Positions 52,274 to 64,000 of a stretch of 64,000 nt of DNA are shown in pieces. This stretch comes from Brachypodius melanocephalos (lineage: Eukaryota > Chordata > Aves > Passeriformes > Pycnonotidae), in NCBI GenBank assembly GCA_013398615.1, contig VZSR01003807.1, positions 22,445,595 to 22,509,594 of the forward strand, given 5' to 3'. The position numbers and the translations under genes were made by a program. The first letter of the stretch is position 1. Each line of letters begins with the position of its first letter. The notes beneath the pieces are model-generated. The model saw only the letters and a list, made by a program, of their open reading frames with translations, did no database searches and was not told where the DNA came from.

Positions 52274-55200
52274 GCTTCCCTTTCATGCGGCACGCTGCCT
52301 CTAGAGCAACCAGAGTTCTCTGCAGCTGCCTGGTGCTGGCTCAGACTGCAGAGGCCTCTCCTTTCTGGGTGATGAGCTCCTTACATTCCCTTTGGACTAG
52401 AGGAAATCTTCATTCCCAATTTCTGTTGTTAGAATAAAAGAGCACACAGTGAGAACCACTGAGAGAAGGGGCTGTTTTCCCATGTGCTCATTTATTTAGG
52501 TGCTGATTGACATTGGTGTAGATATCTACCACTGTGTCATTGACTCTGACCATCACTTAATTGCTAAGGTCTCTTTCTACTGATTACAAAGCCTTTTCTC
52601 AGTGGTTTTGCTTATTTATTTATTTTGCTCTTCAATATACAGTGCCAAGTCCTTGCTGGATCTAACTGGCCTCAGCCTTTTTTTTCACAGATGGTCCAGC
52701 CAAGTAAAGCTTCCATCACTCTCACAGTGCAATCACTTCATTCTTAAAGGCATGACGGTGTGAAATTGAAAGTACTAGAGCAGATCAGATTGACTCAGTG
52801 TCCACTTAAGTCAACAGAAATCATTAAACCAAGTCCATTTTGGATAAAGCCTGAAATGCAAAGGATTGGACTCCTACTCTTTGAGATTCTCGCTTAGAAG
52901 AGTTTAACATCTGGCTCATCTGATATCCGTATAAGCCGCAAAGATGATCACCTTTCTTGTCCAACAGTCTCTGTGGTTTACTTTAAAGCGTTCTAGAAAA
53001 AATAGCATTGATTTTTTTAACTGCTTACTGTTTAGGGATGGCTCAGAAAACTCTCATTAAAAATCAGCAGTCATGAAAATCTTTTATTTCCTTGTTTGAG
53101 TACATTCAGATTTTTTTTTTCTTAAAAAATATCTTGGTTAGACAAGCCAAATTAAACTAAAGCCCCAAAGCAAATGACAAGTTTCTTATTATTGTGTTCT
53201 CCCATTAAGCTATTTATTAATTATATTTTCACCCGGAATAATAATTTTAAAATGCCTTCTCTGCTAGTTTTGTTCCAAACATGTCAGATAACAGTGAAGG
53301 CTTTCATTAGAAGAAAGCTGCCCTTTCACTTCATTGTTCTGCTTATTTTGCTGTGTACTAAAACCTGTCTGTAAGACGCCCACTCAGACTGGGAGAAATA
53401 GTATCCTTTGTAGGCAGGTGGTCCTTCCTTGAGCATTTTCTGATTAGAAACACATGTTCATGAGTGTGAGGAGGCTTCTGTAAAGCGACAGTGAAACAGA
53501 AGCCAAGGAACTGGTGGTGCTACACAGGCAACGCCGTTTAAGCAGATAATTTATTTTGATTTTATCTGTTGCAGTTTTCTGCTACGTACTGAAAGTTATA
53601 TTGATAGATGACAGCTTTTGAACTCACCAGAGAACATTCCCTCACCCTGAAAACACTGGATACAAGGACACTGTTGCAGGGGTTCATGGGAACTCCTGTG
53701 GTGTGCGTGAGCAAGGCGGAATAGGTCTCCAGAAGCCAATGTTTTTTTGCTTTTCTTCCCTAAATCACATTGGCCATATCAATATGGCTGACCAATGTCC
53801 ACGTGCTCTCTTAAAGCAGGAAACACATTTTCCTAGGAATAAGAAAATTTCCCCTTAGTGACAAATGAGTAAGAACAGTAACACAAAATTATGCTTTTGT
53901 CAATGGGCCAACCTCTGCCAAGCTGAGATTGTCCCCAAGCACCAGGACATAGAGGAACTCTCAGGACCCACATGAGCAGGGTCATGAACATGAGGAAGGG
54001 AACACGAGGAAGGGAAGAGGAGCCTATGCTTGTTCCTGCACTGGTGCTACTGTGCCTTCTCCTCTTTATCACCTTCCCACTCTGAACAGCCTCCTCTCAC
54101 TGCTCAGAGCCATCATCACCATCACAGCATTTACCAGCAGCTGGGAGCTGTAAGTCATGGTGAGGGAGACCACTGGTGCTGTGAGTGGCCAGAGGTTGCC
54201 TGGGAAAAGCACTCATGGGCTAAAAGATGCTGAATGGAAGGAGGCATCAATGAGGACCCCATCACACAGGGACTGTGTCTTGCAGCTCTGTGTCTAAGGT
54301 CTTCAATGAAACAATATGAGTTATTGGCATTCCTTCCTCTTCAACCTTTCTTACTCTAACACCTGGGTCAACATATTTGAGTATCTCCAGTTCTCAGGTG
54401 CCCTCTCTCTATGTGCCAGAGACAGACAAGCTTTTCAGTATCTCATCAGGAAAGGATCAGAAAACTTCCATGCTCCTTGTTGCATGGAAAATCAGGGAAT
54501 ATTCCCTGAGGTGTCAGAGAGACTCATCTGTATAAAGCATTGTAGAGATTATTCAAAAGGCATTTTTTATTAGTATGGTGAAGAATTGATATTCTGGTGT
54601 GCAAACTCATAAGCCAACAACTTAGCCTAAGAGAGATAAAATCACAGGTTACAAGACAGATAACAGCTTTCTGTTTCTGCAGTGCTGACTCTGACATGTG
54701 CAGACACTGGTCTATACTGTCTGGCACTTCTTGTGGCCATTTAAAAGGTAAAAATCAGTGCAGTCACCTTGATTTTGGCTTTTTAACACCATTTCCTGGG
54801 CTTGATGTTTGCAAGATATGAGTCAGCTATTTTTCCCTTCACCACCTTGGAAATCCTCTTCGGCAGATGAATTCTTTGTTGTCCCTAATGTGCCAATATC
54901 TTTCCTATTTATCTTACTGTGGCTTCACAAAGTACTTAGTTCAGAGGAGAAACTATATTCCAATGTTTAACATGCAAGTTTCAAATGACCAATAATCAAA
55001 TATGAGTAAACCAAATAGTCCTCATAAAACATGATGCACACTATTCATGGAAATGGCGTGTATTATTAGGTTCACACAAGGACAAGATGCTTTGCTGTAG
55101 TCAGTGGCAAAACTCCCCTTGACTTCAGTGGGAATAGAACCAAACTCCTTGCATGCACCATCAGGCAGTTACACCCATTTATTAGTATAGTTCTGGTGCA

Positions 55201-57693
55201 GCTGGATGATGATGCATTTTTTTTGCGTTGCCTGGATAAAGTAAAAGTAAGTAATAAGAAATTTTTACTTTGAATTCTGAAATGAAATGAGGTTTTAATC
55301 TAATTTTGTTATATGTCTGCAGGGTGTTCTCACTGACAAAGAGGCTTGTTTCCATTCCATCAGAGAGCAAATACACTGGAGATTGACAGACTCTTGGTGG
55401 ATTATGAATTTTCAGTGGACCTGACCAACATGTTCCTCATGAAATAGCATAAGCTTTAATGGCACCTGTTAAAACTAGACTTACTGCTACAAAAAGAATG
55501 CAGTGAAACATATTTAGAAATGTGGCAGAATTTTCATGGCTGATTTCACTCTGAAAAAAAAGACTTAGCATCTTTTTACAGAACAATCTGTTTGTTGAAT
55601 TAAGGCCAATCTGGAGAATGTGTTTAGGCAATCAAAAATGCAAACAGATACTCTTGTGAGATTTTGTTGTGTCCAACTATCCCAACTGAGGATATCAAAA
55701 TCTATTTTAACCTCTTCAAAGTTTGGAGATTGAGTTGTCTTGGCTTTCTGATTATCTTTGTCAATTGTGAGGCCAAACCACCTTTCCAAGCCAAACAGTG
55801 TCTTATATGGAAAGCTAATAATCACCTCAGTGCTGGAAAGTGTTTTCTCAGGTAGACAATGGCTTGCAAATGTTTTCTGTAAATGAAAAAGCAGGTAGGT
55901 TAGCTTGACATTCACATGATATATATATACAGAGTACATAATGTATTTACTTATTTGTAAAACTACTGGGATTTTTTTAATATACAGTTATTCCAGTTAT
56001 TCCTCAATGAAGATAACACGTGACAAAAATTTATGTAAGACTTGAAAAAATTGAAGTGTTTGCAAAGTTTTCATTGCAGAGGTGCAGTTAATTACTTCAA
56101 CATTGGAATTCAACTGAAACGGGAAAATGCTGCCTGGATTTGAGGGCATTTTCTGTAATTATGTAATTATTTTGCATTCCTTGCAAAGAGTCAAGCAACA
56201 GCCTGTGCAACTTTGTTAGATGTCACAGGCTGAAAATTGTACTATAAAAAGCCAGGTGTTTAATTTGCAAACACTTAACAGATGGTTTATGTGTTTATAA
56301 ACACAGACCTCCTGCAAGACATGCGCAGAAGTTGAGGTTTGGTTCGTATACATCCCATAATTTATGCCCTTGCAGCAATGAAAGACATAAACAGGATCTT
56401 CTTTTCCCACCGTGATCAACATCCCTGCCAGATACAAGCAGTTTTGGGTGGTGTTTCTGGATAATCTTTAAATTCCATCTGCCTGCAGGAGGACTTCCTG
56501 ACCTGCAGGGTGAATTGTATTAACATTGAGTTCCTAAAAAAGCAACAGCCCAAACCAGCCCACCCCAAAGCAAAACAGAAATGCTTCCCTGTCTGCAAGA
56601 CAGGTGGAATAAGAAGTCTCAGAGACTTTAGCTTAATGAAGGTGTTTAAATGTTCATAACAACTAAGATACAATCCTGCTCCTACAAGTAGGAACTGAAC
56701 ATCATTTTCCCGTTTCCCTAAACTAAAAAGCCTTGCTGAAGGCATTACCATGGTAGTATTGTAATAAACAACAATTAATGCAACAACAATGATGACAGTA
56801 AAAAATTAATATTCATGACAGCCTTCTGAAGCAAATTGATGAGTATTTAAAGAGTAAACTTATCTGGAGAGAAGGGGTTCTCCCTCCCCATCCATTAGGC
56901 AATCACATATTGCACAATGCATAATTAAGGATCACTATTCTTTATACAACCCTATGCCTCACCCTTACTGAGGTTGCATTTAGCACCTACAATTATCTTA
57001 AAGATTAAAAATGGACATTTTCACTTGCATGAGATTTTCAGAATCAGAACTGAGATGAGTGGACCCTAGGAAAAAGTTAACTGAAGTCAATATAAAGTTT
57101 CTTCCTGGTTATAATAAACCTTGAATTGTTCCCCAGCCTGGTTTAAGAATGAGTTTATTCAGTGGCAGAGATAGCCTTTGACTAAAGCCTTTGACTGCCA
57201 TGTCTTGTTCAATGGACTGCCCAGGTGATCTCGATTTCAGATTATATTACAGACAAAAACATTGCGTCTAGAAATGAACTTTGGCAATTACCTGCTGCAG
57301 TAAAAGCTGAGCAATATCAATGGTTAATTTATCCAACGTAAAACTATTATGAGAACTGATAGGTATACTCTCTGATATGATGAAGAGTATAAATAGCTCC
57401 ACCCAGTACTTTGTTATTTTAATTCATATTTTACTTGCATTTAAAAGCACTTAAAACAAATTAGCATGTAAATAGCATACAAAGTTAATTAGGGATGATA
57501 TTGCTTCTTAACAAATGATCTCCTCTATTTCCTGTACCTACTTAAAATACTAAAAAGCATTGAAATCACATTACACCAGGATTTGGTAATAACATAATGA
57601 GAAAAATATTAAATACATGGCAGAAAAAGGAAGCACCTGCATTGTTTGCTACCATGACAGTGAACAACAAAATCATCCAATAATCTATTCTGT
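52274..57693. other. Unique non-coding DNA, partly GC-richer
   Basis: No gene recognised. The stretch 53,620-54,300 is GC-richer and contains short open frames without motifs. The 124-codon reverse frame at 55,565-55,939 has an ordinary-looking amino-acid mix, but its length is within chance and I recognise no family. Around 55,100-55,145 a 'ccccttgacttcagtggga' word occurs, of a type I associate with old repeats in birds and reptiles, too short to name. Confidence 0.5.
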
Positions 57694-57849
57694 CTGCGGG
57701 GGCTGTCTGGAGGGCATCTGGTCCCAGCCCCCACGCAGAACAGGGTCAACTTTGCAGCTGTGTTGGCTTGCTCAGGGTCTTGGCCAGCTGAGCTGTCAAC
57801 ATTTCTGAGCATGAAGGCTCCACAGTATCTCTGGGCACCTGCTCCAATA
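57694..57849 (-). mobile_element. CR1 LINE fragment (3' part)
   Basis: Recognised by 'ggagggcatctggtcccagc', 'cagaacagggtcaactttgc', 'ttgctcagggtcttggcc', 'gaaggctccacagtatctct' and 'gggcacctgctccaata', the order expected for an avian CR1 3' region read in reverse. It is therefore on the minus strand and 5'-truncated at the right, next to a short TACA repeat (57,850-57,866). The terminal ATTCTRTG repeat at the left is degraded or lost. Open frames overlapping it on both strands are by-products. Confidence 0.87.
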
Positions 57850-60446
57850 ATACATACATACATACCGACTGTAAATACAATATGCTCAGGAGTGAATGTA
57901 ATTTCAATGAAAACAGTTCAAAAATAATTCGAAGGTCAGAAATAAAGCTAACAGCCCTTATGGTGCAGGGATTTCTTGCAGCTCTGGAAAAGTCTTTAAG
58001 CAATACTAGCAGTGCTATGACTCAGTAACACAGGATAACGTCCCAGAGCCAGGATTTTCCTGCTGATGTGACCAGAGGTTTTTGCAGCTGGAAAATCAAC
58101 CATTTGCTTCCTCCTTCCCTGTCTCCCTTAGAAAGTACAATGACTGGAACTTAGGAATGGTTGGCAGTTTGACAGATCTTTCAAAGTAAGGATGAGGTCC
58201 ACTTTTTAACTCAGATTGGCTATGGCTTTTACCATGAATGGCCCAATTTGTAAAAATTTGAGTACTCACCAATATCCGTGATATAGATGTGACTAATATT
58301 CAGTTCATTTGAAAGTCAGGCTTTATTTCTAGGTGGGTAACTTTTCTGGATTCATAAAGTTAGCCTCAAAATACTGCAAAGAGAAATCAGGGAGGAAAAG
58401 GAATGGAATTTTTTTTTTCAAACAGTAGAGTAAAAGAAAATTTGAAAAAATATTTCTGAGTGTAACATTCCAAAGAATCCAGCTTAGTGCAAAAATACGT
58501 CACTAATGTGGTGGTTCATCAGATTAGGAGAATGAAGGCGTAAATTTTCAGATGTCAGGGTGCAAGCACTCAGATATTTTCTTTATTCTACCAGTTCATG
58601 GTTAACAGCACATCAATGTGCTGTAACATTTCAACAAAAGATTTTTTAGGAGTCTGTAGACCTTTTTTTTTTTACATTTATGAGATCAATGCACATCACA
58701 AATGTATGGCCTATACAAAGGTGTAAGAATGCTCTTATATTTTTCATACATATTGTAGCATAAGCTATGTGTCTTTCTAAAAGAGTGAGGTGAAACTCCA
58801 TTTACATCTTTTCTGAAATCACTCATTGTAAAAATGAAGGCACACATACAGCTTAATTCTACCTGCTACACTATAGTTAATGGGAAAGTATATTTCTGGG
58901 GAATATTTATTTCAGATTGAAAAAAACTTATGAGAGAAATAAAAAGAAATAGGAAAAGGTCCATTTTTAGTCTGAGTCAGTGCAAATGCACTGCTATAGA
59001 TTGACGTTGATCTTTAGATATGCAAAAGAACAAGGAAATGCTTGGTGACACAATGGTAAAGATATTAAATACAAGTCTAAGCACAGCTAACTAATGCAAA
59101 TACAATAAAAATTCATCATGCTTATTATTTGTACATGAAAATACACTTGCCATCTTGATTTTTTTATTTTATTTGCTTCTATTGGGAAACAAATGAAAAA
59201 AAATTGCAGTAGTGGTAGGGCACAGAAGAATCACAATCAGGATTATATTTCCCTTGAAAGCTCCTTGATGGCCATTTGGAAACATATTGCTGTTCATGGG
59301 GTGGAAAAGGAGGAAGAAGAATAGGTTTGTGGGTATAAAGAGTTTTTTAAGATTTTAGAAAAGAGGATAATTTCCCTCAACGCCAATTTTATCACTATTT
59401 TAAAAGTATTCCAGTTTTTTCCTTTTGAGCTCATGTCCTGCAGCAAAACCGTGAGAAGTTGATGACTAAAATGTCTAAAATAGGACAAATTTGAACCTCA
59501 CGCTCTGAAACCCCACACATTGTTACAAGCTTTGTGCTATTCTGTTGTCTCTTTGAAAAATAAAATCACACATTTGAAATCTCCTTCTAGTTGTGTAAAT
59601 ATCTGGGAGTGAGAACAGAGGGCAAGTGAAGATTTCAAACAACTAAATAAGAACATAAATATTTACGGAATGTGGCTGTTGACTGTAAATAAGGTGCAAG
59701 ACTTTAAAATGTCAAACTCTATACAAAAAATTGTATAAATTTGCACTAAATCATGAACTGGTATCCTCTAATTAGTGTGAATCATAACTTTATATCTGTT
59801 TTTTATAGTACAGCCGTACTACTGAAATGCAAGAGTTCTGCTCTTGTTCTTGAACACTGCTGTTTTCATGTCCATGAGTTTCAAAATAACAGTCTTATTT
59901 GACATGAGTGTTCTTGCTAAATGAGAGTGTGGTGTTTGTAATTGTTTATGCATACTCTCTGCTACAGTGGTGGGTGTACCAGCCTTTATTTTTCAGAAAG
60001 CAATTAACATTCTAAGGATCTCCAGCATTTAAAATTACAATATTATCATGTTTCCTGGTTGGGATTCAGCTAACTTGAGGCTAGCTCAAGAAAGATAGGA
60101 AGGCATGCAGATGATGCCTTTCTTCAGCTCTACCATCAGTCTTACCCTGGAGAAAGCAGTTTCATCTCAGTGCTTCCAGAGACATCCTAAACTCCAAGCA
60201 ACATGGGACAACTGTGAGGTCCTTAATGCCAGGTGGCACTAATCCTATCCCAATTCCTATCCAAATCCTGTCAGCTCATCCAGCTGAGGGTACAGTAGAG
60301 TGGTAAGGGGAGTTGGTGCTGGGCTGTGTTTTCCTGGCAAGACAATGTCTGTGGCTGGGAATCCTGAAAGTTCCTCTGGCCAGCAGTAAATACCACAGTT
60401 TACTGCTGTACACTCACCCTTCCAACCCCAACACTCCACAGCACTT
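57850..60446. other. Unique AT-rich non-coding DNA
   Basis: No gene or interspersed repeat recognised. A T-run lies at about 58,662-58,673. The part from about 60,060 to 60,440 is GC-richer but has no identifiable repeat. Open frames are short. Confidence 0.55.
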
Positions 60447-60479
60447 TATATATCTATATGTATATATATATATATATAA
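60447..60479. repeat. (TA)n microsatellite, imperfect
   Basis: About 33 bp of TA dinucleotides interrupted by TC and TG steps, ending in an uninterrupted run of about nine TA units. Confidence 0.92.
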
Positions 60480-62688
60480 TGGCATCTATCCTGGCACTCT
60501 TGTGAGAAATAAAAAAGAGCTAATTTTTTGAGGGATGAAGGGAGGGCTGAGCTGTTTGCCTCTGCAAAAATCCCTGATGGGGTAGGCCACTGTGATGAGG
60601 CTAACATGCCAGCTCAGCAGTGTTCAGTTTTCTCCATCACTGTGAAAGCTGGGGCAGGCAGCATTTCTGAGCACTCCTGGCCAACAAGGGACAAGCTCTT
60701 TGCTCCAAGGGAAGTTTAACACATTTTTTGCATCACCCTTCTGCACTCTAGCATTTCAGGGAGAAACAGAATGGGCCTCTATATTTTATTTTTTTCCCTA
60801 TATATCTTACAACTGTTCTCTGGATTGCTTTTGCAGCCACAGGCTGAGTGGGAAAGAAGCCATGGAGGGTGGGTATGGGGACACTTTTATTTCAAACTTT
60901 GCCAGTGTAATGTCCATGCAAACCAGCCATTTTTGCCCATAACTTGCTTTCTAGAGCTGTGAGAAGAAAAAAAACTCTAGGAATAGGAAGTTGGAGGACT
61001 TTTCCCACAAGAAAGGAGGATAAAGGGAACTCAAAAAAGAGAAATCCCCAAGAGCACGCCTTTGAACCACACATGTCCCAACTTGCTCTCTGGATGTTGT
61101 TCAGTGCCGGTGCTTTCTGTTCACCTCACATTATAATCTCCTCATTAACAAGCAGAAGGGACTCCTCTATTCCAGTTTTACACCTGCACGCCTCATTTGG
61201 AATAGCAATAATGTGGTGATTAGTCTGAGCAAAGTGCATTTTAAAGTGGCTGATATGTTCTCTAATGACAGACCAAGCACCTACTTTTTATCACTTATAT
61301 CTATCTATCTGCAGCTCATTTAAATTGCCATACAGAGTGATCTCTTTTCTAGGAAATACATTATTATCTCCTTTACCTCTGTGTAAATATCTTCACTTTC
61401 TGCCAAGTTATGTCTAATGACTCAAAGAAAAACTTTACCTCACCTACACTGTGGTAAAGGTCTTCCTTTTTAATAACATGAAAAAAGAATGGTGAATTTG
61501 CTGTCAAATTTATATTAGCAGGGATAGTTTGCAAGGCAGAGCGAGTTACAGAGCCCTCCACACTTTAAGTTTATAAATTAATCATAGTTGACTCCAGCTA
61601 TGCTTTCACTGTTTCAGACTCGTTATTATTTTCATTCCAATAGGTGGTGCTGTGTTGAAACCTAAATGAATTTCAAAATTTATGTTAATCTATATGCCCT
61701 TCTTGAAATTATTATCAGATTATTATTCATGCAATTTCTAATGTACAATCTGAGGAAAATGTTACTGTTTTGAACAATAAAACTAGCAATTGCTAGAGGA
61801 CAATTCTTGGCTGCTCAGTTTAGTTTTAGACTATGGAGTTTTAGACTTCTTTACAGATGGATTTTTGGGTTTTGTTTTTGTTTGGTTGGGGTTTTTGTTT
61901 TGTTTTGTTCTGGTATTTTTTCCCCAGCACTTGCTGTAATTGTGTTTTTAAAACCAAGCAACACAAGCTCCCAGGAAAGGAACATTCTGTGCTAATGAGA
62001 CCCATTCCTGTATGTTACTTGTGACTCTGTCGTGCAATCCTTGCACTAATTTATAATGACTAATCTAAAAACAAGTTGTTCCAACAACCTGGTTGTGGGA
62101 GGATAAGAAATCTCATCTCCATACTAACTTTATTCATGGCTTGTTTTTGTCTCAATGGTATCTATTACAAAATGACATTTTCTGTCCAGGCCTTAGATTT
62201 GCTTATCATGACAATGTAAAACTCTCTTAATCACCTTTTTTATTTTCAGCAGTCAATCATTATTCCTTCAGTATGTTGATTCGAATTCAAACTTGTTCTC
62301 AGAGAACTGAATGCTTTACTTCACACTGTGCCAGACTTCTACAAGGGAATCTTGCAAGGTGATACCCTTGTATGCAATATCACATCTCTTTTTTATGGAG
62401 GCATCTCTCTGTAAGTTCATTGTCACACTGACACCAACTTGAAGACTCAGAACTTTTCTCCTAAGTGCTTGTTTCCAGTTGATGGACACGTCAGTTACGG
62501 GATAAGTTCATGACGGCAGCTCCCACAACTCCCTCTGCCAGACTCCACTCTGTTGCAATGTCATGTCCACCGGTTCTTCCAGTTTCCCTCCTTGGTCTTT
62601 CCCAAATTAGTGAGCTCAGCAGGTTTAAACAGAATTTTTCATCTCTACACTTCTTTCTATTCTGTCTGGGACAAAAATGCATTAAGGG
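60480..62688. other. Unique AT-rich non-coding DNA
   Basis: No gene recognised. A T/G-rich simple tract lies at about 61,858-61,915. The segments 61,190-61,340 and 61,560-61,760 have the look of conserved non-coding sequence (see findings). Confidence 0.5.
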
Positions 62689-62724
62689 GTGTGTGTGTGC
62701 GTGTGCGCTTGCATGTGTGTGTGC
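62689..62724. repeat. (TG)n microsatellite, interrupted
   Basis: TG/CG-rich dinucleotide stretch interrupted by CGC and CTTGC. Reverse-strand frames here read His/Ala/Thr repeats as a result. Confidence 0.88.
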
Positions 62725-63504
62725 ATATTCCCAATAAACCCAAGATGATGTCAGAAGTATTTGCAACAGGATCCTTCTTTCAGCTGAAAGTCTTAATCCA
62801 TGTCTTTTGTTGTTGTTGTTGCCCTTTTGCAATTACTCAATTACCACTCTTCAAAACTAAAATCTGTGTCAGTTAGTGAATTTATCTGTCAAAGGAGGAA
62901 ATACCCAAAGCTCCTAGTGGACTACATTTTTCAGGCTTTGAAAAATGTGGTTTGTGTTGGTTTTGTTGGGTTTGTTTTTTTTTTTTTTTGAATGAAAAAT
63001 TCGCTACCTCACTATAGACTTGAACTGTTTTTCCTGGAAGTTGATGAAGGTTTTGTCATTGATTTCAATTGTACTTTAGGACTTGGTGCTGTCTCCAAGG
63101 AAATAAACAACAATGCCCAAATGAGTAATGTTTAATGAGATTTTCTATGCCATTATGAACACAAAGAACATTAGGTAGTTGATTTCTCTTGTTCTGAATT
63201 TAAAAAAAACTCAATTGCTATCTATTTTCATCTTAGAGACAAATAGATATCCCCTCTCCCTACTGTGTTTGGAAAAACAGACCTGAAGAACTGTCCTTTG
63301 CAATTAGGTAACCAAATTAATCTCTGAAGTTTGTAGGAGGTTTATGTACAAGATCATATCCATGTTGATTTTTTTTGTTCCATGTTGCAACAGCCTGTGC
63401 AGTTTCCAATGATCTCAACATTTCCAAATACAACTGTTTTGGCTTAAAACCTATGTCTGCTTTTATTTATTACATTTTGGATTAATAAGATGTAATTATT
63501 TTTG
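62725..63504. other. Unique AT-rich non-coding DNA with homopolymer runs
   Basis: No gene recognised. A (TTG)4 run lies near 62,808-62,820 and a T15 run at 62,975-62,989. Confidence 0.55.
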
Positions 63505-63573
63505 AAGTAATTAATTAACTTTTGAATTCATTAAATTAAAGTAATTAATAAATTTTTGAATAAATGAATTAAT
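63505..63573. repeat. Diverged 34-bp tandem duplication, TAATTA-rich
   Basis: Both copies start AAGTAATTAAT (63,505 and 63,539) and share a TTTTGAAT block at the same offset. Together they hold several TAATTA/AATTAA words, the core of many homeodomain binding sites. Whether this is regulatory or only AT-rich slippage cannot be told from one sequence. Confidence 0.7.
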
Positions 63574-64000
63574 TAGTTGATTGGTGCTTCTACTTCTGAA
63601 TACCATATTCTTCATTTAATAACCAGCAGTTTTAGAAGTTTAAAAAGGCTGGATAGCCCAAAACATACTTGATTTCTAAACTATTGAATAAGAACCTTTT
63701 AAAAAGCAGGTACCCTTAGGTATCTTTATTAAATAAGACAAACAAGTTGCTTTGGAACACCCTAATACATACAATTTATAGTTCCAAAAAATTCGTTTTC
63801 AAGATTCTGCCTCACTACATATCATTTTTTTTTTATCATCATTCAGTGGCCTTGACCTAGTTCAGTATCTTTATGTATGAAACAGCTGCTCCTCTGTTTT
63901 GTCTTCGTTCCTGCAAAGACATAACATTTTCCCTTCCACAAGGTATGGGAAAATTACTCTGTTAGCATAATTTGGACTCTCCTGAATGTTTCAATGATGG
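63574..64000. other. Unique AT-rich non-coding DNA
   Basis: Nothing recognised on either strand apart from a T-run at about 63,825-63,834. Confidence 0.55.

Noticed and set aside
51819..52286. 155-codon minus-strand frame as a gene
   Set aside because: Its length comes from a 15-bp minisatellite that cannot create stops; the rest has no domain, promoter or splice support.
55565..55939. 124-codon minus-strand frame with ordinary-looking composition
   Set aside because: Considered as a pseudogene or exon, but I recognise no family, and length alone is not significant.

Overview
This window looks like AT-rich, non-coding nuclear DNA from a bird. The main evidence is a set of CR1 LINE fragments. 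Four are clear or probable (around 7.05, 25.02, 32.21 and 57.69 kb) and one is doubtful (43.04 kb). Each has the typical avian CR1 3' end: an imperfect ATTCTRTG-type terminal repeat, read here as its complement, followed by the 'gggttggaag...agatcat...tccaac' block. All five lie in the same orientation, with the 3' end at lower coordinates, and all are 5'-truncated. Low interspersed-repeat density, short microsatellites, A/C-rich simple tracts and lack of SINEs fit a bird. I cannot place the species or chromosome.

I found no protein-coding gene that I can support. The longest open frames (about 120-155 codons) are about what chance gives in 64 kb of AT-rich sequence, or come from a minisatellite or CR1. 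There are no CpG-island-like promoters, tRNA, rRNA or spliceosomal RNA genes, and no CRISPR or bacterial-type features. The window is best read as intergenic sequence or the inside of a very large intron. Two splice-flanked short open segments (23,993-24,048 and 38,071-38,171, + strand) are weak exon candidates.

Layout: 1-7.0 kb is unique AT-rich DNA with a (TA)n tract and a 27-bp duplication. At 7.05-7.5 kb there is an old CR1 fragment next to a GC-richer segment of unknown, possibly LTR-like, origin. From 7.5 to 25 kb the DNA is unique, with a perfect 14-bp-stem hairpin at 15.9 kb, a homopurine GGGAAAA tract at 20.4 kb, a 20-bp GATA-type palindrome at 21.3 kb and a (TTCC)16 microsatellite at 22.9 kb. 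CR1 fragments lie at 25.0 and 32.2-33.1 kb, with a second strong hairpin at 29.8 kb. Unique DNA runs from 33 to 49 kb. A decayed Ty3/gypsy pol fragment covers 49.2-50.1 kb. A 15-bp minisatellite lies at 52.15 kb and another CR1 at 57.7 kb. The rest, to 64 kb, is unique and AT-rich, with a diverged 34-bp TAATTA-rich duplication near the end.

The most interesting item is the Ty3/gypsy fossil. Five separate reverse transcriptase/RNase H motifs occur in the right order and roughly the right spacing on the + strand, broken by stops and frameshifts. Such elements are scarce in birds. I see no sign of an undescribed functional system.
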